This document shows positions 1 to 8,194 of a stretch of DNA of 64,000 nt, one piece after another. Source of the DNA: JAYRSJ01 sp041920215 (GTDB lineage: Bacteria > Pseudomonadota > Gammaproteobacteria > Burkholderiales > Burkholderiaceae_C); contig JAYRSJ010000021.1 of assembly GCA_041920215.1 (NCBI GenBank), forward strand, positions 1 to 64,000, written 5' to 3'. The translations under genes were made by a program, and so were the position numbers. The number at the start of each line of letters is the position of its first letter. Within the stretch, counting starts at the first letter, position 1. Under the pieces are notes generated by a model. It was given only the letters and a program-made list of their open reading frames with translations, was not told the origin of the DNA and did no database searches.

Positions 1-761
1 TGGCCCAGCACCGACACATAAGTAGGCTTGTTGGCATCCTGGTCTTTGCCGGCAGTCTTGCCCAGCACCGCCGAATCCTGGGTCACGTCCAGGATGTCGT
101 CCACCACCTGGAAGGCTAGGCCGATCGCAGCACCGTAGTCCGACAGACCCTGCCAGGCCTGGGCCGAGGTCTGCCCGCAGGCCGCCCCCATCAGCACACT
201 GGCCTGCAGCAGCACCCCCGTCTTGCGCCGGTGCATATCGCGCAGCGCCGCTTCGTCCAGGCACTTGCCGATGCTGGCCAGGTCGATGGCCTGGCCACCC
301 GCCATGCCGGCATGGCCGGAAGCGCGCGCCAGCAAGGCGCACAGCCGCGCCTGCAGCAGGGGATCGACACCGGTCTCGGGCGTCAGCACCTCGAAGGCCA
401 GGGCCTGCATCGCGTCGCCGGCCAGCATGGCCTGCGCCTCGCCGAAGGCCACATGCACCGTGGGCTTGCCGCGGCGCATCACATCGTTGTCCATGCAGGG
501 CATGTCGTCATGGACCAGCGAATAGGCATGGATCAGCTCGACCGAGCAGGCCGCCCGCATGGCCGCCTGTGCCTCACCCTGCACCGCCTCGCAGGCCGCC
601 TGCACCAGCAGCGGCCGCAAGCGCTTGCCCCCCCCGAGCACCGCATAGCGCATCGCCTCGCCGAGGCCGGCGGGTGCATCCGCTGGCACCCAACCGTCGA
701 GTGCGGTCTCGAAAGCCTGCAGCACCCGCTGCACCCACTGCTCAAAAACTCCGTTGTCCAT
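1..761 (-). CDS. ispA: Farnesyl diphosphate synthase (polyprenyl synthetase), 3' end cut by window edge
   Basis: This is a class I isoprenyl diphosphate synthase, which condenses IPP with DMAPP/GPP to give farnesyl-PP for quinone and undecaprenyl synthesis in the cytoplasm. Visible hallmarks are the GGGKRLRP substrate motif (about residue 45), the first Asp-rich motif HDDMPCMDND (about residue 90) with the short FPP-synthase type spacing, a KTG triad, and the second Asp-rich motif DDILD near residue 230. The ATG at 761 lies 3 bases after the xseB stop, so the two genes are cotranscribed, as is usual in proteobacteria, where dxs commonly follows. The C-terminus lies beyond position 1. The family is certain; the exact chain length (C15) is inferred from the motifs and the xseB neighbour. 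Confidence 0.95.
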   Translation of the reverse strand, partial: MDNGVFEQWVQRVLQAFETALDGWVPADAPAGLGEAMRYAVLGGGKRLRPLLVQAACEAVQGEAQAAMRAACSVELIHAYSLVHDDMPCMDNDVMRRGKPTVHVAFGEAQAMLAGDAMQALAFEVLTPETGVDPLLQARLCALLARASGHAGMAGGQAIDLASIGKCLDEAALRDMHRRKTGVLLQASVLMGAACGQTSAQAWQGLSDYGAAIGLAFQVVDDILDVTQDSAVLGKTAGKDQDANKPTYVSVLG

Positions 762-764
762 CGC

Positions 765-1031
765 TCAGGCATCTCCCCACGGCTTCAACTCCCCACCCTC
801 AAGCACCTTCACTTGTTGTTCTACGGCTTCCAGCCTGTTTCGACAGATTCCCAGCAGCTCCGCTCCCCGCCTGTAGCTGTCCAGCAGCTGATCCAGGGGC
901 AGCTGTCCGGCCTCCATGGCCGCGACCAGACGCTCCAGCTCGGCCAGGGCCTGCTCGTAACTGGGCGCAACCATCTCTGTGGCACCCTGCTTGCCGGGGG
1001 CCGCCTTGCTGCTGGTGGAGGTCTTGGTCAT
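765..1031 (-). CDS. xseB: Exodeoxyribonuclease VII small subunit
   Basis: The 88-residue protein is the small subunit of exonuclease VII, which associates with XseA to degrade single-stranded DNA from both ends. It has the typical helical core: YEQALAELERLV, then MEAGQLPLDQLLDSYRRG and a final helix with LEAVEQQV. The N-terminus is a short Ser/Thr/Lys-rich tail, and the C-terminus is acidic. The ATG at 1031 was chosen over an upstream in-frame start because homologues begin shortly before the SYEQAL helix. It sits directly upstream of ispA with a 3-base gap. Confidence 0.93.
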   Translation of the reverse strand: MTKTSTSSKAAPGKQGATEMVAPSYEQALAELERLVAAMEAGQLPLDQLLDSYRRGAELLGICRNRLEAVEQQVKVLEGGELKPWGDA

Positions 1032-1235
1032 TTCAGAAAGCGAAACGCCGCATTGTAGTGGGGCCAAACCCAGGGCCTATCCCCCGCAATATGGCTTTGT
1101 GAGTCCATCGCCACAGGCTCGCACAAGCGCCTGGCCGGCGTTGTCAGCAATTGTCTTGCGCTGCCTCAGTCGGGTCGGCGGGGCTGCGGCTACAATCCCG
1201 CCCTCGCCCCTGCTCTTGGCAGGGCGACACCAGCG

Positions 1236-1270
1236 AAGCCCGGCAACGACTCGTCATCGGCCGGGCTTTT
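1236..1270 (+). terminator. Terminator-like hairpin followed by T-run, possible end of a short RNA or leader
   Basis: Bases 1236-1244 (AAGCCCGGC) pair perfectly with 1260-1268 (GCCGGGCTT), with a 15-base loop and a T-run to 1271. Upstream lie TACAAT (1191-1196) and a smaller inverted repeat, CGCCCT/AGGGCG (about 1199-1226). No plus-strand gene ends before it, so it may close a short transcript of about 70 bases or attenuate the Rieske oxygenase gene at 1374. Only sequence features support this. Confidence 0.5.
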
Positions 1271-1373
1271 TACACAAACCCGGTGCCGTGCCGGCTCGCC
1301 ATCGCCGCAGCCGCCACAGCCTCTTTCAGGCACCGGGGGGTTGACATTGGTTTCTTGGAGAACCTCTTGGATC

Positions 1374-2510
1374 ATGTCCGACCTGAGCCTCTCTCTCTCA
1401 GCTCTTGAACGCAGCAAGACACAGCTGCCCGTTTCCGCCTATTTCGACGAGGGCCTGTTCCGCAAGGAACAGGAACTGATCTTCGATGCCGGTCCGCGCT
1501 ACCTCGGCCATGCGCTGACGGTGCCCGAGGTCGGCGATTTCTATGCGCTGCCGCAGGAGATGGAGGGCCGCGCGCTGGTGCGTACGCCCGGCGGCATCGA
1601 GCTGATCTCCAATGTCTGCCGCCACCGTCAGGCGGTGATGTTGAAAGGCCGCGGCAACACCCGCGCCAACATCGTCTGCCCGCTGCATCGCTGGACCTAC
1701 GACCTGAAGGGCCAGCTGATCGGCGCACCGCATTTCGCCGAGGACCCCTGCCTCAACCTGAACCGCTACAAGCTGCGCGAATGGAATGGCCTGCTATTCG
1801 AGGACAACGGCCACGACGTCGCGGCGCAGCTGGCCCGGCTGGGTCCGGCCACCGAGCTGGACTTCAGCGGCTATGTGCTGGACAAGGTGCAGGTGCACGA
1901 GTGCGACTACAACTGGAAGACCTTCATCGAGGTCTATCTGGAGGATTACCACGTCGGCCCCTTCCATCCGGGGCTGGGCAACTTCGTCACCTGCGACGAT
2001 CTGGCCTGGGAGTTCGGCCGCCACCATTCGGTGCAGACCGTGGGCATACACAAGGCGCTGGAGAAGCCCGGCTCGGCGACCTATAGCAAGTGGCACCAGC
2101 AGGTGCTGCAGTTCCGTGGGGGCGAGCCGCCCAAGCAGGGCGCGATCTGGCTGACCTACTACCCCCACATCATGGTGGAGTGGTATCCCCATGTGCTGGT
2201 CGTCTCCACCCTCTTCCCCAAGGGGCCGCAGAAAACGCTCAATCTGGTCGAGTTCTACTACCCGGAAGAGATCGCCGCCTTCGAGCGTGACTTCGTCGAA
2301 GCCAATCAGGCCGCCTATATGGAGACCTGCATCGAGGACGATGAGATCGCGCTGCGCATGGACCAGGGCCGGCGCGCGCTGCTGGAGCGTGGCGACAACG
2401 AGGTCGGCCCCTACCAGAGCCCGATGGAAGACGGCATGCAGCACTTCCACGAGTGGTACCGGCGTGAGATGGGTTACACCGAGGCGCCCGCGCCCGCCGG
2501 CAAGACCTGA
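1374..2510 (+). CDS. Rieske [2Fe-2S] aromatic-ring-hydroxylating oxygenase alpha-type subunit
   Basis: This 378-residue protein is a Rieske non-haem iron oxygenase, the family that uses reduced Rieske clusters and a mononuclear iron to oxygenate aromatic or other substrates. The Rieske ligands are CRH and CPLH about 20 residues apart in the N-terminal third (ISNVCRHRQ, then IVCPLHRW). The catalytic domain shows NWKTFIEVYLEDYHVGPFHPG, which holds the Asn-Glu/Asp-His-His iron-site region. The ATG at 1374 follows a GGAG. An in-frame TTG at 1341 is part of a TTGACA and is more likely promoter than start. No reductase or ferredoxin gene is adjacent, so the electron partner and substrate are unknown. 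Confidence 0.85.
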   Translation: MSDLSLSLSALERSKTQLPVSAYFDEGLFRKEQELIFDAGPRYLGHALTVPEVGDFYALPQEMEGRALVRTPGGIELISNVCRHRQAVMLKGRGNTRANIVCPLHRWTYDLKGQLIGAPHFAEDPCLNLNRYKLREWNGLLFEDNGHDVAAQLARLGPATELDFSGYVLDKVQVHECDYNWKTFIEVYLEDYHVGPFHPGLGNFVTCDDLAWEFGRHHSVQTVGIHKALEKPGSATYSKWHQQVLQFRGGEPPKQGAIWLTYYPHIMVEWYPHVLVVSTLFPKGPQKTLNLVEFYYPEEIAAFERDFVEANQAAYMETCIEDDEIALRMDQGRRALLERGDNEVGPYQSPMEDGMQHFHEWYRREMGYTEAPAPAGKT

Positions 2511-2560
2511 CCCTCGCGCCGGCGTGCCGCCGGCAGCGGGAGCGGCCACAATGCAGGCCC

Positions 2561-3454
2561 ATGCCCGCCCCGCTGCTGATGATCGCCGCCAGTTTTCTGT
2601 TCGCCACCATGGGGGTGTGCGTCAAGCTGGCGGCCGCGCATTACGCCGCCAGCGAGATCGTCATGTACCGAGGCCTGGTGGGTGCGCTGCTGCTGCTCGT
2701 CTTCAGCCGCGGCCGCGGTCAGACCTTGCGCACCGCGGTACCGGCCATGCACTTCTGGCGCAGCTTGAGCGGTGTGGCCGCGCTGTCGCTGTGGTTCTAT
2801 GCGATCGCCCAGCTGCCGCTGGCCACCGCGATGACGCTGAACTACATGTCCTCGGTCTGGATGGCCCTGTTCCTGATCGGTGGTGCGGTGCTGCTGGGTG
2901 GTCGCCGCCTCGACGGCCGCCTGGTCGCCGCGGTGCTGCTGGGCTTCGGCGGCGTGGCCCTGGTGCTGCGCCCGACGATGAGCCAGGACCAGCTCTGGCA
3001 CGGCCTGGCCGGCCTGCTCTCCGGCATGCTGGCCGCCCTGGCCTATCTGCAGGTCACCGCGCTGGGCCGGGCCGGTGAACCGGAGTACCGGGTGGTCTTC
3101 TACTTCTCGCTGGGCGGTGCGCTGGCCGGCGCGCTGCTGAACAGCCTGCTGGGCAGCTGGCATGGCCACAGCCTGCGCGGCGCCCTGCTGCTGCTGGCGG
3201 TGGGCCTGCTGGCCACCGCCGCCCAGCTGCTGATGACCCGCGCCTACAGCCGGGGCGCCACGCTGGTGATCGCCAGCCTGCATTACCTGGGCATCGCCTT
3301 CGCTGCGCTCTATGGCGTGCTGCTGTTCGGCGACCGGCCCGACGCCGGCACGCTGGCCGGCATCGCCCTGATCGTCGCGGCCGGCCTGGCCGCCACCCTG
3401 CTGCGCAGCCGCAGCACGCCCAAGGACAGTCAACAACAGCTCAGCGAATCATGA
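2561..3454 (+). CDS. EamA/DMT-family membrane transporter
   Basis: This 297-residue inner-membrane protein has about ten hydrophobic segments in two EamA repeats, with the family-typical start (SFLFATMGVCVKLA, then YRGLVGALLLL). Members export metabolites or amino acids; the substrate cannot be read from sequence. CACAAT at 2547-2552 lies 8 bases before the ATG with no Shine-Dalgarno, suggesting a leaderless or very short-leader message. The stop overlaps the next gene by four bases (ATGA), so it is translationally coupled to the sulfurtransferase. Confidence 0.85.
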   Translation: MPAPLLMIAASFLFATMGVCVKLAAAHYAASEIVMYRGLVGALLLLVFSRGRGQTLRTAVPAMHFWRSLSGVAALSLWFYAIAQLPLATAMTLNYMSSVWMALFLIGGAVLLGGRRLDGRLVAAVLLGFGGVALVLRPTMSQDQLWHGLAGLLSGMLAALAYLQVTALGRAGEPEYRVVFYFSLGGALAGALLNSLLGSWHGHSLRGALLLLAVGLLATAAQLLMTRAYSRGATLVIASLHYLGIAFAALYGVLLFGDRPDAGTLAGIALIVAAGLAATLLRSRSTPKDSQQQLSES

Positions 3455-4320
3455 TGACCAACGCCTACCAGACCCTCATCAGCGCAGCCCAGCTGCAGGC
3501 CCTGCCGGCCGACAGCGTCGTGCTGCTGGACTGCAGCTTCGACCTGGCCGACGCGAGCGCCGGCCCGCGCGCCTATGCCCAGGGGCATCTGCCCGGCGCC
3601 CATTACCTGCATCTGGAGGACGACCTCAGCGGCACCAAGACCGGACCCGATGGAATGTTCCGCGGCCGTCATCCGCTGCCGGAGCGCGCGGCTCTGGCCG
3701 AGCGTCTGGCGGGCCTGGGCCTGCGCAGCGACCGCCAGGTGGTCTGCTACGACGCCCAGGGCGGCATGTATGCGGCCCGGGCCTGGTGGCTGCTGCGCTG
3801 GCTGGGGCATGCCGCGGTGGCGGTGCTGGACGGCGGACTGCAGGCCTGGACCGCGGCAGGCGGCCAGCTCAGCAGCACGACACCCATGGTCCAGGCGCCC
3901 GGCGACTTCCGCGCCGGCGCTGGCCTGATGCACACCATCGAAGCGTCCGATCTGCAGCGCCGGCTGGGCCGGCTGCGCCTGCTCGACGCCCGTGCGGCCG
4001 AGCGCTTCCGCGGCGAGGTGGAGCCGCTGGACCAGCAGGCCGGCCACATCCCGGGTGCCCTCAACCGACCGTTCAAGAACAATCTGGGCCCCGACGGCCT
4101 GCACTTCAAGCCGGCCGCCCAGCTGCGGGCCGAGCTGGCGCCGCTGCTGGCACCCTTCACCGCCGAGCAGGTGGTGCAGCAATGCGGCTCGGGCGTCACC
4201 GCCTGCCACAACATCCTGGCCATGCAGCATGCCGGCCTGGGTGGCAGCATCCTCTACCCCGGTTCCTGGAGCGAATGGTCGGCCGACGCGAGCCGACCGA
4301 TTGCCCGCAGCTGTTCTTGA
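3451..4320 (+). CDS. sseA: Two-domain sulfurtransferase (3-mercaptopyruvate/thiosulfate type)
   Basis: The protein has 289 residues and two rhodanese domains. The N-terminal domain (about 15-130) lacks the active Cys loop and carries the conserved LLDCSF and GHLPGAHYLHLE segments. The C-terminal domain (about 155-285) ends with the catalytic loop CGSGVTAC, whose CGSG(V/I)T form is typical of 3-mercaptopyruvate sulfurtransferases (rhodanese proper usually has CRxG). It would move sulfane sulfur to cyanide or another acceptor in the cytoplasm. It is coupled by ATGA to the upstream exporter; whether the pair shares a pathway is unknown. Confidence 0.88.
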   Translation: MMTNAYQTLISAAQLQALPADSVVLLDCSFDLADASAGPRAYAQGHLPGAHYLHLEDDLSGTKTGPDGMFRGRHPLPERAALAERLAGLGLRSDRQVVCYDAQGGMYAARAWWLLRWLGHAAVAVLDGGLQAWTAAGGQLSSTTPMVQAPGDFRAGAGLMHTIEASDLQRRLGRLRLLDARAAERFRGEVEPLDQQAGHIPGALNRPFKNNLGPDGLHFKPAAQLRAELAPLLAPFTAEQVVQQCGSGVTACHNILAMQHAGLGGSILYPGSWSEWSADASRPIARSCS

Positions 4321-4397
4321 TATTGCGCAAGACAAACAGCCGGGGCCAGGGCAAGATGAACCCATCTGAAACCCGGCAAACGCAAGGAGGCCCCACC

Positions 4398-4832
4398 ATG
4401 TTCAAGCGCATCATCGTCCCCACCGACGGCTCCGATATCACCAGCAAGGCCGTCGGCACCGCGATCGAGATGGCCAAGGTCCACGGCGCCACGCTGTTCG
4501 CCATCAGCGTCAAGGAACCCTTCCCCTACAGCGCGGTCTCCGAGATGCAGCCCACCCCGCCGCAGGAATTCTTCGACGCCCAGGAACGCATCGCCAGCAC
4601 CCGGGTCAAGGCGGTGCTGGCCGCAGCCGAGGCCGCCGGCGTGCCCTGCGAGGGCCATACCGTCGAGGCCCTGCACGCCTGGGAAGCCATCATGGAGCAT
4701 GCCAAGCTGAAGACCGCCGATCTGGTCGTGATGGCCTCGCATGGCCGCCGCGGCGTGCAGGCCCTGCTGCTGGGCAGCGAGACCCAGAAGCTGCTGACCC
4801 ACAGCACCATCCCGGTGCTGGTGGTGCGCTAA
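4398..4832 (+). CDS. Universal stress protein, UspA family
   Basis: The 144-residue protein forms a single Usp domain. It starts KRIIVPTDGSD with the Asp used in nucleotide binding and ends with the ATP-loop signature SHGRRGVQALLLGSETQKLL (a G-2X-G-9X-G(S/T)-like pattern), then IPVLVVR. Such proteins bind ATP and modulate stress survival. A strong Shine-Dalgarno AAGGAGG (4384-4390) precedes the ATG, unlike many neighbours. It converges with the ZIP gene across an 18-base gap. Confidence 0.92.
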   Translation: MFKRIIVPTDGSDITSKAVGTAIEMAKVHGATLFAISVKEPFPYSAVSEMQPTPPQEFFDAQERIASTRVKAVLAAAEAAGVPCEGHTVEALHAWEAIMEHAKLKTADLVVMASHGRRGVQALLLGSETQKLLTHSTIPVLVVR

Positions 4833-4850
4833 GGCCGGGGCCTGACGCCG

Positions 4851-5627
4851 TCAGTGCGCGTGCCCGCCCGCCATCAGTAGCGAGACCAGGCCCAGCCCGC
4901 CGGCCAGCCAGGCCAGCTGGGCCAAGGTGTCGCGCCAGGGCAGGCGGCGCTGCAGCTGCGGAATCAGGTCGGCCACCGCCACATAGACCAGGCTGCTGGA
5001 CGCAATGACCAGCAGATAAGGGAAGAGGTCCTCCCAGGGACCGACGACGAAGTAGCCCAGCACCCCGCCTGCCACCGCCGACAGGCCCGACAGCGCGTTG
5101 TAGAGCAGCGCGCGGGCGCGGCTGAAGCCGGCGTTGACCAGCACGATGTAGTCGCCCACCTCCTGCGGGATCTCGTGGGCGATGATGGCCGCGGCGGTGA
5201 TCCAGCCCAGCTTCACATCGGCCAGAAAGGCCGCGGCAATGATGATGCCGTCGCTGAAGTTGTGGATGCTGTCGCCCACCAGCACCGCCAGGCCGCCACG
5301 GCCCGCCTGCTGGTGGTCGAAATGATGGTGGTGGTGGTGGCCATCGCCCTCGTGATGATGGCTGTGGCGGTAGAGCTCGAACTTCTCCAGCAGGAAGAAG
5401 AACAGCAGACCCGCCAGCAGCGTCAGGAAGAGCTCGTGCGCGCTGGCCTGGCTCTCGAAGGCCTCGGGCAGGATGTGCAGCAGCGCGGTGCCCAGCAGCA
5501 CACCGGTGGACAGACTCACCAGATGCTTGACAACCCGGCCCAGCAGGCCCACGGTCAGGCTGGCGGCGATCAGCACCGACAGCAGCCCACCCGCCAGGGT
5601 GGCCAGCACGATATAGAAAAGCGTCAT
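4851..5627 (-). CDS. ZIP-family divalent metal transporter
   Basis: This 258-residue membrane protein has about eight hydrophobic helices. Transmembrane segments 4 and 5 carry the ZIP metal-site motifs DSIHNFSDG and HEIPQEVGDY. A cytoplasmic loop between helices 3 and 4 (about residues 90-115) is very His-rich, with a run of six His, typical of metal-sensing or metal-binding loops in ZIP proteins. It would import zinc, iron or manganese; substrate is not decided by sequence. The ATG at 5627 starts MTLFYIV; an upstream start would add seven residues. Confidence 0.9.
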   Translation of the reverse strand: MTLFYIVLATLAGGLLSVLIAASLTVGLLGRVVKHLVSLSTGVLLGTALLHILPEAFESQASAHELFLTLLAGLLFFFLLEKFELYRHSHHHEGDGHHHHHHFDHQQAGRGGLAVLVGDSIHNFSDGIIIAAAFLADVKLGWITAAAIIAHEIPQEVGDYIVLVNAGFSRARALLYNALSGLSAVAGGVLGYFVVGPWEDLFPYLLVIASSSLVYVAVADLIPQLQRRLPWRDTLAQLAWLAGGLGLVSLLMAGGHAH

Positions 5628-5655
5628 CAGATTCCCGTCCGGCCCCAAATGAAGA

Positions 5656-5677
5656 AACCGCGCCCCGTGGCGCGGTT
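5656..5677 (-). terminator. Hairpin terminator downstream of the dienelactone hydrolase gene
   Basis: AACCGCGCC (5656-5664) and GGCGCGGTT (5669-5677) form a perfect 9-base-pair stem with loop CCGT. On the minus strand the stem is followed by TTTCTTCATTT. It lies between the hydrolase stop (5710) and the ZIP start (5627), so those same-strand genes are probably separate transcription units. Confidence 0.7.
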
Positions 5678-5709
5678 CCAGCTCTCAGGCCGTTGCTACC
5701 GCCTCGGCA

Positions 5710-6585
5710 TCAGCCCAGGCCCTGGGCCTTGAACCAGGCCAGGCAACGCCGCCAGCCATCTTCTGCCGCCTCCTTGCGATAGCTGGGGCGGTAATCGGCA
5801 TGGAAGGCATGAGGCGCGTCGGCATAGACCTGGAACTCGCTGCGCTTCGCCGCCGCCGAGCCCCCAGCCAGAGCTGCCTTCATCTTATCAACCGTGTCAA
5901 GCGGTATGCCCTGGTCCTGGCCGCCATAGAGGCCCAGCACCGCGCCGTGCAGCTGGCCGGCCACGTCGACCGGATGCCGCGGCGTCAGCGGCGAGCTGGC
6001 GCCCACCAGACGGCCGTACCAGGCCACGCCGGCCTTGACGGCCGGGTTGTGGGCCGCGTAAAGCCAGGTGATGCGTCCGCCCCAGCAGAAGCCGGTGATG
6101 CCCAGGCGGGCACTGTCGCCGCCCTGGCCCTTGGCCCAGGCCACGGTCGCATCCAGATCGCGCATCACCTGCTCGTCCGGCACCTTGGAAATCAGCTCGG
6201 CGATCAGCTTGGCGATCTCGCCGTACTCGTTCGGGTCGCCCTGGCGCACGAACAGCTCCGGCGCGATCGCCAGATAGCCCGCCTTGGCGAAGCGGCGCGC
6301 CACATCGGCGATGTGCTCGTGCACGCCGAAGATCTCGCTGATCAGCAGCACCACCGGCAGGTTCTTGCCGCCGGCCGGCATCGCGCGGTAGGCCGGCATC
6401 TTGAAGTCGCCGACCGGAATCATCACCTCGCCGGCCTCCAGGCCCTGGGTGTCGGTCTTGATCACGGTCTGCGCACAGATCGGCAGCGCGGCCGCAGCGA
6501 AACCGCTGCCGACGGTGGTGCGGACAAAATCGCGGCGGCTGTAGTCGCGACCGGGGGTCAGGCTGTTCACATCGTCTTTCAGCAT
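5710..6585 (-). CDS. Exported dienelactone hydrolase family protein (Tat signal)
   Basis: The 291-residue protein begins with a twin-arginine signal (SRRDFVRTTVGSGFAAAALP, about residues 16-35), so the enzyme should be exported folded. The mature part is an alpha/beta hydrolase of the dienelactone hydrolase type. The nucleophile elbow GFCWGG uses Cys, the acid is probably the Asp in YGGQDQG, and the His is in APHAFHADY. Family members hydrolyse lactones or esters; dienelactone itself is not implied since no chlorocatechol genes are nearby. It is transcribed divergently from ppx. Confidence 0.87.
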   Translation of the reverse strand: MLKDDVNSLTPGRDYSRRDFVRTTVGSGFAAAALPICAQTVIKTDTQGLEAGEVMIPVGDFKMPAYRAMPAGGKNLPVVLLISEIFGVHEHIADVARRFAKAGYLAIAPELFVRQGDPNEYGEIAKLIAELISKVPDEQVMRDLDATVAWAKGQGGDSARLGITGFCWGGRITWLYAAHNPAVKAGVAWYGRLVGASSPLTPRHPVDVAGQLHGAVLGLYGGQDQGIPLDTVDKMKAALAGGSAAAKRSEFQVYADAPHAFHADYRPSYRKEAAEDGWRRCLAWFKAQGLG

Positions 6586-6679
6586 GGCTAGCTCCTGAGC
6601 GGTGGACCAAAGCGGCGGATTCTAGGCAGGTGGCCGCTCAGGCGCAGCGCTGCCATTTTTTGCCCCGACAATCGCAGCC

Positions 6680-8194
6680 ATGATTTCTCTTGCCTCCTCT
6701 GCCGCGCCGCTGGCGGCGATCGATATGGGCTCCAACAGCTTCCGCCTGGAGCTGGCCCAGTTGCACCGCGGCCAATACAAGCGCATCGAGTACCTGAAGG
6801 AGACGGTGCGCCTGGGGGCAGGTCTTGACAGCCAGAACCTGCTGACCGAGGCCGCGATGCTGCGCGGTCTGGAATGCCTGCAGCGTTTCGCCGGCCATCT
6901 GCAGGGCTTCGCGCCGGCGCGGGTGCGCGCGGTGGCCACCCAGACCCTGCGCGAGGCACGCAACCGCGACGCCTTTCTGCGCCGCGCCGAGCAGGCGCTG
7001 GGCCAGCCCATCGAGGTGATCTCGGGTCGCGAGGAGGCACGCCTGATCTATGCCGGCGTGGCCCGGCTGCAGAGCTCGGAGGCGCCGCGCCTGGTGATAG
7101 ACATAGGCGGCCGCTCCACCGAGATGATTCTGGGCCAGGGCCGCCAGCCGCTGCTGGCCGAGAGCTTCCAGGTCGGCTCGGTAAGCCTGTCGATGCGCTT
7201 CTTCCCCGACGGCCGCTTCAGCGCCGAGCGCTTCCGCGCCGCGCAGATCGCCGCCGGCGCCGAGTTGGAGGAGGCGTTGAACCTGTTCGAGCGCTCGCGC
7301 TGGCAGGAGGCGCTGGGCTCGTCCGGCACGGTCGGCGCGGTCTCGCAGCTGCTGGCCGCCAGCGGCATCACCGACGGCCGCATCACCCCGGCGGCGCTGC
7401 GCTGGTGCATGGAGCAATGCCTGGCGGCCGGCAGCATGGACCAGCTCAAGCTGCCCGGCCTGAAGGACGACCGCCGTGCCGTCGTCGGCGGCGGCCTGTG
7501 CATCCTCTACACGCTGCTGACCCACTTCGATATCGCGGTGCTGCAGCCCACCAAGGGCGCGCTGCGCCAGGGCGTGATCTTCGATCTGGCCGAACGCCTG
7601 GATGCCGAACGCCTGGGTGGACGCAAGGCCCTGGACATGCGCGACCAATCGGTCAGCGCGCTGCAGCGGCGCTTTGCGGTCGATACCGCCCAGGCCGGCC
7701 GGGTCAAGCGCCTGGCGCTGACGCTCTATGCCCAGTTGGCGCCGCAGGCCCAGCGCGAGCTGCAGCGCGAGCTGGGCTGGGCGGCCGATCTGCACGAGAT
7801 CGGCATGATGGTCTCGCACCATGACCACCACCGCCACAGCGCCTATCTGCTGGCCCATGTCGATGCGGCCGGCTTCTCGCAGAGCCAGCTGCGCCGCCTG
7901 GGCGATCTGGCCCTGGGCCAGCGCGGCGGCCTGCGCAAGCTGGACGCACATTTCGACGACGCCAGCTTCATGGCCCAGCTGCTGGCGCTGCGCCTGGCGG
8001 TGCTGGCCTGCCATGCGCGCGCCGATGTCGACGCCGGCGCCATCGTGCTGAGCCACCAGGCCGGTGGCGTGCAGGTGCGCATCGCCAAGCCCTGGGCACA
8101 GCGTCAGCCGCGCGCGCTCTACCTGCTGGGCGAGGAGGTCGAGGCCTGGGCGCGCCTGGCGCCGCAGACCCTCAAGCTCAGTCTGCTTTCCTGA
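6680..8194 (+). CDS. ppx: Exopolyphosphatase / guanosine pentaphosphate phosphohydrolase family
   Basis: This 504-residue protein belongs to the Ppx/GppA branch of the ASKHA phosphotransferase fold and releases phosphate from polyphosphate ends or the pppGpp 5' end. It shows the phosphate-1 loop AAIDMGSNSFRLELA, GREEARLIY, the phosphate-2 region DIGGRSTE (the usual third Gly is Arg here) and GSSGTVGAV. The C-terminal third is an HD-like helical domain with HEIGMMVSHHDHHRHS. GACAAT at 6667-6672 is 7 bases before the ATG. Its last 17 bases overlap the 3' end of ppk1 on the other strand, pairing the enzymes that degrade and make polyphosphate. Confidence 0.92.
   Translation: MISLASSAAPLAAIDMGSNSFRLELAQLHRGQYKRIEYLKETVRLGAGLDSQNLLTEAAMLRGLECLQRFAGHLQGFAPARVRAVATQTLREARNRDAFLRRAEQALGQPIEVISGREEARLIYAGVARLQSSEAPRLVIDIGGRSTEMILGQGRQPLLAESFQVGSVSLSMRFFPDGRFSAERFRAAQIAAGAELEEALNLFERSRWQEALGSSGTVGAVSQLLAASGITDGRITPAALRWCMEQCLAAGSMDQLKLPGLKDDRRAVVGGGLCILYTLLTHFDIAVLQPTKGALRQGVIFDLAERLDAERLGGRKALDMRDQSVSALQRRFAVDTAQAGRVKRLALTLYAQLAPQAQRELQRELGWAADLHEIGMMVSHHDHHRHSAYLLAHVDAAGFSQSQLRRLGDLALGQRGGLRKLDAHFDDASFMAQLLALRLAVLACHARADVDAGAIVLSHQAGGVQVRIAKPWAQRQPRALYLLGEEVEAWARLAPQTLKLSLLS

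Noticed and set aside
5290..5370. CAC/GTG-rich stretch as a tandem repeat element
   Set aside because: It encodes the His-rich loop of the ZIP transporter and is not an independent repeat.
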